A stretch of DNA of 64,000 bases, from assembly GCA_026003335.1 (NCBI GenBank), contig BPHB01000001.1, positions 124,001-188,000 on the forward strand, read 5' to 3'. Position 1 is the stretch's first letter. Every line of letters begins with the position of its first letter. The stretch comes from Chitinophagales bacterium. GTDB taxonomy: Bacteria > Bacteroidota > Bacteroidia > Chitinophagales > CAIOSU01. Of the stretch, positions 33,103 through 41,432 are shown piece by piece. The notes beneath the pieces were generated by a model that was given only the letters and a program-made list of their open reading frames with translations, ran no database searches and had not been told where the DNA came from. The translations under genes were made by a program, and so were the position numbers.

Positions 33103-35587
33103 ACTCGTTTGCAATGAGATTGGCAAACAGACGATAAGCCCCCGGAACACCGGCAGGCAATTGCCTGAAGAAAGAAATCCCTGTATAGATAAACGCCCCT
33201 TTTCCATGTTCTGCATACAAAATACTTCCCGGGTGAGGGGGCTCACCGGGGTCAGCCCATGCGATAAGAGTCTGATACCGGCTATCCCATTCTTGGGGGA
33301 AGTAAAGCCCGCGTTCCTGTGTCCAGTTTTTAAAATCATCTGCTGTGATTTTGTTAGGATAATTAAGCAGCGGATGAGCAGGATTCAGAAACGTAACCGC
33401 AGCATGCTCATCGGTAACGCGATCACGCCCTATAGTAAAAGGGTAGGGGCCTATGTCTTCACTAAGCAGCCCCCCGGTGGTCTGATACTGCACTACCAGC
33501 CGGCCTCCATTTTCTACATAGCGCAGCAGTATTTCGTTTTGCTGAGGAAGCCATGCTTCCGTATTATAGGCGCGTATTCCGACAACTACGGCATCAAACT
33601 GCTGCAGAAATTTTTCCGAAATATTTGCTGCGGTAATCTGTGTTACAACATAACCTGCCTGCCGGAGACTTTCTGCTACCTCATCACCTGCGCCCATGAT
33701 ATAGCCAATGTGTATGCCGGCTTTTTTCAGGTCCAGTTTAACTATTTTGCTTCGGGCTGTCGGAAAAAAGGATTGAGCAGGAATGTGATCATAGGCTATT
33801 TCTACAAAATCCCGGTCGGTTCGACCTCTGCTGGTCAGTATAAATGGGCGTAATTCAAATTGCAGTATTCCCGCTGGAGGTGTCAGCACGAAGGAGAATG
33901 TTTTTTCTTCTCCTGTTTTGTGTAGTTGAAAATGCGTTTCCGCCGGCTGCAACTTCCAACCCTGCGGGAGGCCAAACTCTACTTTCCCTGTAATACTGTC
34001 TTCCCATGCTTTCACAACATAATGAATTTCCTTCGGCTGATTATCGGCAAAAAGCACTACCGGCTCCCTGGGGTGGATGGTTACTGCAGGAGTAATAATA
34101 AAAGGACGATACTGTTCGCCCTTAACCCGGTCAGTCCATTTATATTGCACCGGTACGCAAAAGGTAAGGGTTAAGCCGTTTATGAGGAGATCAAAGCAAG
34201 CTTCCAGTGGGGGAGGGTTCTCCGGCTGTATACCCAGAGTGTCATTGGGAACGACATATTGGCCGGTAGGGTGGTTTTCGGTAATAAGCCAGTAAGGTTG
34301 GGAAATGCTTTGACTTTCCGGAATCCGGATGTTACATTCGTGGCTCACAGGCTGATTAAAAGCGAGCACAGTATCCAGATTCAAGTTGCAGCCACTTTTC
34401 CCGATAGATATTTTTTTTAGTTCTGCAAATGCATCGGATCTGTTAATGGCTGTGGCTGTTATTTTCACCAAACTACCCGGGGATGCATGGAAATCGGTTG
34501 CAAAAGCTCCCAGATAAAGCCCGCATACCGAGGCAATTAGACTTTTGATCTGCTGTTTTTTAGCTTGGCTCCAGTAATCTCCCTTACCCTGAACAAGAGC
34601 ATAAGCCTGAGTCAGTAGCGGCAGAATATCTTCCGGGCGCTGTGGGTTAAATTGGCTAGTTGCGCTTGCCAGCAAGGATTGTATCTTACTGCCGCCTTTC
34701 ACTCTTCCCCAGGTAGTGTCAATCCCCTCTAACCAATAGGTCATTCTGCGGCCTTTCACATATTCCAGATATTCGGGCTCTGAACCGATGGTTTTTGCAG
34801 TGCCGAATCCCTGACTTTTGTGCTGGCTTCGACTGTCGGCTGCTATCTCTGTGCAGGAGTATCCAAGTTCAGGCAGATAAGCGCCTACATCAATCTTTAT
34901 TTTCCCGGTGGTGTCCATGATGGTGCCCGTGTTGCGGTAAAACCACGGGGAAGTGTTCCAATATAGACTTACCGGTTGCCACGGCTGCACATGAGCCAGT
35001 TGCTCGGGAAAAGCATGTTTGTCGGCAGCCAATGCAAAAGCTTTTTCAGCCAGATAAGCGGAAGCTTCATGGTGGCCGTGTGTTTGATAATTATATTCAA
35101 GAGGGGGGAAACGAGTAATAATCACATCGGGTCTGAATGTACGGATAACATAAACCATATCACGCAGAATGGTATTCTCATCCCAGAAGGCGAGTGTTTC
35201 CTGATAACTTTTGGAGTAGCCGAAGTCGTTGGCACGCGAAAAGAATTGTATGCCACCATCTATTTTACGAGCTGCCAGGAGTTCCTGTGTGCGCAAAATA
35301 CCAAGCAGGGCGCCTTGCTCTTTGCCGATAAGGTTTTGCCCGCCATCGCCCCGCGTTAAAGACAGATAGGCGACTTCCAGGTTTTCCTTTTTGGAAAGGT
35401 AGGTAATCAGGCGGGTATTCTCATCATCAGGATGCGCAGCAATGTATAACACCCTACCGAGCGTATTGGCTTTTTTTAGCATTTGTATAATCTCCCCTGC
35501 ATGATGCGTTGCTTGTTGTGCCTGAAGAACGGAAAGAGAACTAACACAAAGAATACCTGTAAGAAAGAGGAATTGCCTGAATTTCAT
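33086..35587 (-). CDS. PIG-L family deacetylase with large C-terminal extension
   Basis: An 833-residue exported protein (signal near residues 1-23). The N-terminal PIG-L (LmbE-like) zinc N-deacetylase domain spans about residues 30-300; its motifs AHPDDENTR (near residue 51), SLTRGDGGQN (near residue 77) and HGHHEASAY (near residue 172) include the metal ligands. A middle beta-rich region follows, and the last ~200 residues resemble a class-I glutamine-amidotransferase/ThuA-like fold (FDAVVVGIRAYNTE, LRYVENGGRLVVQYQT). These enzymes deacetylate N-acetyl-sugar-type substrates; the substrate here is unknown. It is the first gene of a three-gene operon with a 46-codon membrane peptide and a sodium symporter, which suggests release and uptake of the product. 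Confidence 0.85.
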   Translation of the reverse strand: MKFRQFLFLTGILCVSSLSVLQAQQATHHAGEIIQMLKKANTLGRVLYIAAHPDDENTRLITYLSKKENLEVAYLSLTRGDGGQNLIGKEQGALLGILRTQELLAARKIDGGIQFFSRANDFGYSKSYQETLAFWDENTILRDMVYVIRTFRPDVIITRFPPLEYNYQTHGHHEASAYLAEKAFALAADKHAFPEQLAHVQPWQPVSLYWNTSPWFYRNTGTIMDTTGKIKIDVGAYLPELGYSCTEIAADSRSQHKSQGFGTAKTIGSEPEYLEYVKGRRMTYWLEGIDTTWGRVKGGSKIQSLLASATSQFNPQRPEDILPLLTQAYALVQGKGDYWSQAKKQQIKSLIASVCGLYLGAFATDFHASPGSLVKITATAINRSDAFAELKKISIGKSGCNLNLDTVLAFNQPVSHECNIRIPESQSISQPYWLITENHPTGQYVVPNDTLGIQPENPPPLEACFDLLINGLTLTFCVPVQYKWTDRVKGEQYRPFIITPAVTIHPREPVVLFADNQPKEIHYVVKAWEDSITGKVEFGLPQGWKLQPAETHFQLHKTGEEKTFSFVLTPPAGILQFELRPFILTSRGRTDRDFVEIAYDHIPAQSFFPTARSKIVKLDLKKAGIHIGYIMGAGDEVAESLRQAGYVVTQITAANISEKFLQQFDAVVVGIRAYNTEAWLPQQNEILLRYVENGGRLVVQYQTTGGLLSEDIGPYPFTIGRDRVTDEHAAVTFLNPAHPLLNYPNKITADDFKNWTQERGLYFPQEWDSRYQTLIAWADPGEPPHPGSILYAEHGKGAFIYTGISFFRQLPAGVPGAYRLFANLIANEYGNQQ

Positions 35588-35925
35588 GCTTCAGTATTTT
35601 TAATTTGTGCAGTCAAATGCCCTGAGCTGCAATGATAATAAAATCAGATTGTATGGCTTTTTGTATAGTATTGGGGTAGTTACCTCTAAAATCCCCCTAC
35701 GCTAACACGGGGATGATTTTGATGGCTTGGTGCAATAATTGCCGGAAAGAGGAATAAGTCATTTAATCGGAAATTCTGGTACATTCATGAGAACCAAGGA
35801 CGAGCTGATCCTGAAGGGGGTTAGGCAAAATTTCTGAAAAACCTTTCCATGATGCCGGGAGTTGCATTCCGTTGATTATGCAAACGCGATTATTGCTGCC
35901 TCATGAGGGTTTTGTCAGAGGCGGG
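35588..35925. other. Intergenic region without a recognised gene
   Basis: About 340 bases between the aldehyde dehydrogenase stop and the PIG-L start, both on the minus strand. It contains an imperfect inverted repeat at 35688-35720 (AAAATCCCC with GGGGATGATTTT) that could end the dehydrogenase transcript. The part near 35600 is AT-rich and is the probable promoter region of the PIG-L operon. No open frame here has family character. Confidence 0.5.
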
Positions 35926-37503
35926 TTATTTGATTTTTTCTTTATTGCCGATACTGTCCAACTTCAGTCCGTTCAAGGCAAACTTCAGCCAGTTTTTCTT
36001 TCTTGCGAAATAAGAGTCCATCAGATTTACCAGCAGTGCATACTTGCTTTTTGTGAAGGGATACCAGTGAGGTTCAATCTTGCTGCCTTGTTTGTCAATG
36101 AGAATGCTTTTACTGTTGCAGAAGGTAGTAATGCCGGGTTCGCCTTTATAGCGTCCAAAGCCGCTTTCCTTCACGCCTCCGAAAGGAAGCGCAGGATTGC
36201 CTTCATTGAGCATGTGGCTGTTGATGCTGACATTGCCGGTTATCAATTTACGTGCTACACGTTCGGCCCGTTTCAGGTCTTTTGACCATACACTGGATCC
36301 TAAACCATAAGGTGAATCATTGGCCAGTTGAATTGCTTCTTCTTCGGTTTTGAATTTCATTACAGCCACAACAGGTCCGAAGGTTTCTTCACTGGCAATT
36401 TTCATGCTGTGGTTGCAGTCTGCTATAATGGTGGGTGGAAAATGGTGCGAGCCCGGTTCCCGTTTACCTCCGGTAAGTACACGCGCTCCTTTCTGCACTG
36501 CATCCTGAATATGTTCTTCAATAATTTTGATCTGAAATTCTGCAGTTACGGCCCCAACATCACAACAATCCGGCTCACGATAGTTGATGGCAGGAGAGGA
36601 AAGACGTAGCTTTTTTGTTTTTTCCACCATCATATCCAGCAGTTTGTCGTAAATAGATTCCTGCACATAAAGCCTCTCAATGGAGGTACACGACTGGCCT
36701 GCATTGGTAAAGGCGCCCCACAGTAAGCCGTTCACGGTGCGCTCCAGGTCCACATCATCAAAAACGATAGCCGGATCTTTACCTCCCAGCTCCAGATCAA
36801 CAGGAATAAGGTATCTGCTGGCATGCTCCATCACCTTGCGTCCGCCCCGCACACTCCCGGTGAAATGGATTTTATCAGGGCGTTGATCAATGCAGCGGGC
36901 GCCTGTACCCTTACCACCATACACCACCTGGAAGGCATCTTTCATGAAGCCACTCTCCTGTATCATTTTTTCCCATAGTCCTTTCAGTGGGGTAACCTCG
37001 CTGGGCTTAAACACCACGGCATTGCCCGCCAGAAAAGCCAGCAGGCCGGGCACAATGCCTTGATAGAAAGGATAATTCCAGGGTGTGATTACCAGAATGA
37101 CACCCAACGGTTCATACACAATCTTTGACTTTTTGCCCATAAGAAATATGGGTACTGAAGTGGGATGGTCTCGTAAGATTTTTGGGGTAACTTTTTTAAA
37201 GTGATCTATGACATCGCACACTTCAAATACTTCACTGGTAAGGCAATCCAGCCGGGCTTTTCCGGTTTCCTCTACAATGCGGTCAATGATGTATTCGCGG
37301 TTTTTGAGTATAAAATCATTGATTTTAAGCATCTCCTCAATGCGTTGCTGCACACTCATGTCGGCAATTCGGGGCTGTATTGCCCGGGCTGAATCAAATA
37401 CCTTTTTCAGATGTGCATCATCCGGCTCGGTTATTTGATAAAGCTCTTTATTGGTAATAGGATTCAACACCGGAATGGTTTGTAAAGAGACTTGGGTTTC
37501 CAT
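35926..37503 (-). CDS. Aldehyde dehydrogenase family protein
   Basis: A 525-residue NAD(P)-dependent aldehyde dehydrogenase. The Rossmann signature PLGVILVITPWNYPF is near residue 133, the catalytic glutamate lies in DLELGGKDPAIV (near residue 239), and the nucleophilic cysteine in FTNAGQSCTSIERLYV (near residue 272). ETFGPVVAVMKF near residue 372 and PFGGVKESGFGRYKG near residue 442 are also typical. The substrate is unknown. Compared with soluble class members it has a short C-terminal extension ending in a basic, partly hydrophobic tail, so membrane association is possible. The gene stands alone. Confidence 0.9.
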   Translation of the reverse strand: METQVSLQTIPVLNPITNKELYQITEPDDAHLKKVFDSARAIQPRIADMSVQQRIEEMLKINDFILKNREYIIDRIVEETGKARLDCLTSEVFEVCDVIDHFKKVTPKILRDHPTSVPIFLMGKKSKIVYEPLGVILVITPWNYPFYQGIVPGLLAFLAGNAVVFKPSEVTPLKGLWEKMIQESGFMKDAFQVVYGGKGTGARCIDQRPDKIHFTGSVRGGRKVMEHASRYLIPVDLELGGKDPAIVFDDVDLERTVNGLLWGAFTNAGQSCTSIERLYVQESIYDKLLDMMVEKTKKLRLSSPAINYREPDCCDVGAVTAEFQIKIIEEHIQDAVQKGARVLTGGKREPGSHHFPPTIIADCNHSMKIASEETFGPVVAVMKFKTEEEAIQLANDSPYGLGSSVWSKDLKRAERVARKLITGNVSINSHMLNEGNPALPFGGVKESGFGRYKGEPGITTFCNSKSILIDKQGSKIEPHWYPFTKSKYALLVNLMDSYFARKKNWLKFALNGLKLDSIGNKEKIK

Positions 37504-37647
37504 AGGCAGGCAGTAAGCGATTTAGATAAGAAAACGGGTTTCTGCTTTCAAAAATAAGGAAAGGAAAGCGGATAATGAATACGCAGAATGGAAAACCCTG
37601 GGGGCTTCTTTAGCTGAAGCGGAACAGAACTGTACAGGAAAAGAAAA

Positions 37648-38112
37648 TCACGAAATCAACTTTTCACGGAGCATGAACTCCAGTTGTTCGTTGGTTCGTT
37701 TCAGGTTCTCTATCAGCTCCTTCCTTTTACGGGTTTCACAGTACACTTCGTAGGCTTTCTCAATGGCTTCAGTGAGGTCTTCCTCCTTCCAGGGTTTTGT
37801 GAGATAGCGGAAAATCCCGGCCGTATTAACGGCTTCAATCACGGCTTCAATATCTGAGTAGCCGGTGATAAGAATCCGCATCGTATCAGGATATTTCTGC
37901 GCTACGGCCTCAAAAAATTTTACTCCGCTCATTTTGGGCATTCTCTGGTCGGCAAGAATTACCGGAATGTTCTCCTTCTCCAGGATTTGCAGGCCTTCCT
38001 TGCAGGAGGAGGCTGTAAATACCCGATAGCGCTTTCTGTAACTGGCTTTAAAAGCCATCAGGTTGTGAACTTCATCATCTACATACAGGACGGAGATTTT
38101 TTCAGTGGCCAT
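37648..38112 (-). CDS. Response regulator, receiver domain with C-terminal coil
   Basis: A 154-residue single-receiver protein. The acidic pocket is VLYVDDEVHN (residues 9-18), the phosphorylated Asp is in VILADQRMPKMSG (near residue 55), and LITGYSD plus RYLTKPWKEED carry the Thr and Lys switch residues. About 35 helical residues (ETRKRKELIENLKRTNEQLE) follow, probably a dimerisation coil. No output domain. The receiver closely resembles that of the receiver-kinase hybrid at 43670-44773 (shared LTGY.DIE.VI and TKPW segments), so they may belong to one relay. It diverges from the Rv1355c-type gene. Confidence 0.88.
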   Translation of the reverse strand: MATEKISVLYVDDEVHNLMAFKASYRKRYRVFTASSCKEGLQILEKENIPVILADQRMPKMSGVKFFEAVAQKYPDTMRILITGYSDIEAVIEAVNTAGIFRYLTKPWKEEDLTEAIEKAYEVYCETRKRKELIENLKRTNEQLEFMLREKLIS

Positions 38113-38327
38113 GTTTTATTTTATTGCATTTCTTAATCCTGTATTACGAAAAAGCAATCTGCCTGTTGCACATATTTTTTTTCATTTGCCATTTTTAACA
38201 CTTGCCCAGCCGCTCTGTAGCCAAAGGTTACTACAAATGTATTGAAAGCATTTTAAATTTTCTAAACAATCTTTCGTAATACCTCTGCACACTTTCCGTA
38301 GTGGATAATTTCCCCGTTCTGTAAGGC

Positions 38328-40712
38328 ATGAGTATAAAAAGCGGACTTATCTTTAAGGCACCTGTAAAAGCACATACTATGCAGCAAATTCAGAATCTTT
38401 TAAGTGAACGGCTTCGTGCGGCTGATGAGCTACGCATGATATATAAGCCTCTTTTTTACCGTCTCTCAGATGCGCGCGATGCTGAACGTTTTGAGGAGCT
38501 TTTGGACACGCCTGGCTTACGTGTCAGCGATGAGCTGAACGGTCAGTTGCGCGAATTGATAAAGCTGAAAAACCCTACGATCCGATTTTCGCCTGATGAG
38601 TTGAACCGTGCCGCCAGGGAATATCTGCAGGGCAGGCCATCCAGTGCCTACGGCGTGTGGGTGTATTACCCCTGGCTCAATCATGTTGTGCACATCCTGG
38701 ATAAAGAAGAATACCGGTTACTACGTACAAATCGCAATCAATACAAAATAACACCGGAAGAGCGCGCCATTCTGGAAACAAAGAAAATAGGCGTATTGGG
38801 CCTGTCAGTAGGCCAGTCAGTTGCCCTTACCTTGTCTATGGAACGCGGCTATGGTGAACTGCGCATTGCCGATTTTGATGTACTGGAGTTAACCAATCTG
38901 AATCGTATTCGTTCTGGTGTGCAGGATTTGGGGTTGCTGAAAACGGTTTCTACCGCGCGTCAGATTGCCGAAATTGATCCCTTTCTGAATGTAAAGTGCT
39001 TTCACCAGGGACTTACAGAAGATAATCTGGAGGAGTTTCTGCTGGAAGGGGGCAAGCTGGATTTGCTGATTGATGAATGTGACGGGCTGGACATAAAAAT
39101 ACTTGCCCGCCTCAAAGCCCGGGAATTGAAAATACCGGTGTTGATGGAAACCAGTGATAGGGGCATGCTGGATGTAGAACGCTTTGATCTTGAGCCAAAT
39201 CGCCCGATTTTACATGGTCTCATTGACCATCTTGACCTGAATCCCGCTAATCTTAAAGGATTAACAAATGAGGAAAAAATTCCTTATGTCTTGCCCATGG
39301 TCGGATTGGAAACGATGTCTGACCGTCTGAAGGCTTCCATGCTGGAAGTGGAGCAATCCATTACCACCTGGCCGCAGCTGGCTTCAGATGTCATTCTGGG
39401 AGGAGCTTTGTCGGCAAGTGTATGCCGCAGAATTTTTCTGGACCAGTTTCGTGCTTCGGGAAGATTTTTTGTAGACATAAACGAAATCGTAAGCGAAGAC
39501 AGCAAATATCGCTTTAATCAGGTTGCAGAAGAAACGCAGCTAGAAACACCGGTTATCGCAGAGGAGGTGGATGTAAAATCGCTTGCGGCCCGCGATGGGC
39601 AGATCGCTCTCACTCCTGCGCAGGCAGCTGGGCTGGTTGAAGCAGCTATAAGGGCCCCAAGCGGGGGCAACAATCAACCCTGGAAATGGGTCTATGAAGG
39701 CAGAAATCTTTATCTGCTCCTGGACCGCAACAGGGCAACTGCATTCCTGGATTTTGAGCAGGCCGGTTCTTATCTCAGCCTGGGGGCAGCCACTGAAAAT
39801 CTGGTTTTGCAAGCCCACAGGTTTGGCCTGGAAGTGAGCGTGGAAACTTTTCCTGATGCGCAAAATCCACTCCTGGCTGCTGTTTTTCGGTTCTTCCATG
39901 GTGCGCCACCTGCCGGCATTACTGTTGAAAGTCATCAGCATGACGGGCTTGCCGATGCCATTGGTATCCGGCTCACTAACCGGCTCATCCGGGAGCGCAA
40001 GAATATAGAGGCTATCAGACTTTTTGAATTGCAACATATCGGACAAACTGTTACGGGTGCAGAAGTGAAACTGATTACCGGAGCGGAAGCCATGAAGCAG
40101 GTCGGGGAATTAATTTCCCGAACCGATAGGATTATGCTCACGCATCGCGAGGGACACAAAGGTTTTGTGTCCGAGATACGCTGGACGGAAGAGGAAGCCC
40201 AGCGTACCCGTGATGGAGTAGATTTGGCTACCGTGGATTTAACCCCCGGAGAAATAGCCGGTCTGAAAATTGCCCGCAACTGGTCGGTGGTAAAGACCCT
40301 CAACAACTGGGGCGGAGGCAGTGTTTTTGAAAAACTCTCGCGCAAGGGTGTTGCTGCAGCCTCCGCATTAGGGCTGATTACTATGCCGGGAACGGATTCC
40401 CTGCATTATTTTCTGGCAGGCCGGGCACTGGAACGTCTCTGGCTCTACGCCAACTTGCATCAGATTGCTTTGCAGCCCATGACTGCATTGCCATTTATGT
40501 TGTTGCGCCTGGTGCGTGGAAATGGGCAGGGCCTTTCGGAAGGTAATATAAAAGATCTGCATCGCATACGGCTGCGGTTGCATCAATTGTTTGATGTGGG
40601 GGAAAATAGAAATCCTGCCTTCTTGTTCCGACTGCTGGTTGCTGAAGATCCCAAGGTGAAATCTCTGCGCAGGCCACTGGAAGAAGTATTGGTTTACAAG
40701 GACCCCGCTTAA
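38328..40712 (+). CDS. Rv1355c-type fusion of an E1/ThiF-like domain and a nitroreductase-like domain
   Basis: A 794-residue two-domain protein of the Rv1355c family. The middle part (about residues 130-400) is an E1-like/ThiF adenylating domain with KKIGVLGLSVGQSVALTLS (ATP/NAD-binding loop, near residue 150), DFDVLELTNLNRI, and DLLIDECDGLDIK. From about residue 440 it is a flavin nitroreductase-like domain (AAIRAPSGGNNQPWKWVYEG). The N-terminal ~120 residues belong to the family but are unassigned. The reaction is not known; the combination suggests activation of a carboxylate followed by a redox step. ATG at 38328 is used; 38379 (second Met) is possible. It shares one base with the next gene (TAATG). 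Confidence 0.8.
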   Translation: MSIKSGLIFKAPVKAHTMQQIQNLLSERLRAADELRMIYKPLFYRLSDARDAERFEELLDTPGLRVSDELNGQLRELIKLKNPTIRFSPDELNRAAREYLQGRPSSAYGVWVYYPWLNHVVHILDKEEYRLLRTNRNQYKITPEERAILETKKIGVLGLSVGQSVALTLSMERGYGELRIADFDVLELTNLNRIRSGVQDLGLLKTVSTARQIAEIDPFLNVKCFHQGLTEDNLEEFLLEGGKLDLLIDECDGLDIKILARLKARELKIPVLMETSDRGMLDVERFDLEPNRPILHGLIDHLDLNPANLKGLTNEEKIPYVLPMVGLETMSDRLKASMLEVEQSITTWPQLASDVILGGALSASVCRRIFLDQFRASGRFFVDINEIVSEDSKYRFNQVAEETQLETPVIAEEVDVKSLAARDGQIALTPAQAAGLVEAAIRAPSGGNNQPWKWVYEGRNLYLLLDRNRATAFLDFEQAGSYLSLGAATENLVLQAHRFGLEVSVETFPDAQNPLLAAVFRFFHGAPPAGITVESHQHDGLADAIGIRLTNRLIRERKNIEAIRLFELQHIGQTVTGAEVKLITGAEAMKQVGELISRTDRIMLTHREGHKGFVSEIRWTEEEAQRTRDGVDLATVDLTPGEIAGLKIARNWSVVKTLNNWGGGSVFEKLSRKGVAAASALGLITMPGTDSLHYFLAGRALERLWLYANLHQIALQPMTALPFMLLRLVRGNGQGLSEGNIKDLHRIRLRLHQLFDVGENRNPAFLFRLLVAEDPKVKSLRRPLEEVLVYKDPA

Positions 40713-41392
40713 TGAATAAGGTCATCTCTATCCGAGCTTTTCGCGCAGTTGATGAGCCCCATACGTGTGAACTGTTTTATGAAGGCCACGTCAATGTATT
40801 GCGGAGCTATGGCGTGGAGCCAATCAGCTCGGCAAAAAAAGAATGGTTCAATAATCCTCAGGTGTATGTGGTCATTGCGCAGATGGATGATCAGATTGTG
40901 GGCGGAGCCAAATTACATAAAGTAGGCGGTACCCAGCCTTTGCCGCTGGAAGAGGCTGTTGGAGCTATGGATAAACGCGTTTACGATTTAGTGAAGCGTT
41001 ACGCTCCGCATACAGGCGAAGGATGCGGGCTATGGAACAGCAAGCTGGTTGCAGGCATGGGAATCAGCTATATACTTTCACGTACTGTCATTGCAATGAC
41101 TGTCATGTTGGGTGTTTCCCGCATGTTTGCCTTTTCTTCTGACCATACCTTGGGCATGTTTCGGGAATTTGGTTTCCACATTGTCAGAAAAGTGGGTAAA
41201 AACGGAGACTTTGAATATCCCTCTGCACAATATATTTCCAGGATACTCCTAATCAACACACAAACCTTGAGCAGGGCTCTTCCGTATAACAGAGAGGTTA
41301 TGCTGTCGCTAAGGAAAAATCCCCAACAAAGAAGAAAGGAGAGAGGCCCTAAAGGCGAATTGGAAATTGAATACAATCTGCTCTTCTCCTGA
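40712..41392 (+). CDS. GNAT-like acyltransferase
   Basis: A 226-residue protein with a GNAT or autoinducer-synthase-like fold. ISIRAFRAVDEPHTCELFYEGH opens the domain, YVVIAQMDDQIVGGAKLHKV forms the core strands, GLWNSKLVAGMGIS sits where the acyl-CoA-binding loop is expected, and VSRMFAFSSDHTLGMFREFGF is the last strand-helix unit. Its start overlaps the stop of the Rv1355c-type gene, so the two proteins are made together. A role in making or transferring an acyl group onto the product of the upstream fusion enzyme is a plausible inference; the substrate is not visible. Confidence 0.65.
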   Translation: MNKVISIRAFRAVDEPHTCELFYEGHVNVLRSYGVEPISSAKKEWFNNPQVYVVIAQMDDQIVGGAKLHKVGGTQPLPLEEAVGAMDKRVYDLVKRYAPHTGEGCGLWNSKLVAGMGISYILSRTVIAMTVMLGVSRMFAFSSDHTLGMFREFGFHIVRKVGKNGDFEYPSAQYISRILLINTQTLSRALPYNREVMLSLRKNPQQRRKERGPKGELEIEYNLLFS

Positions 41393-41432
41393 CATCGGGT
41401 GGTTTCCTTTGGCCATAGTATGAAGTTGTGCA

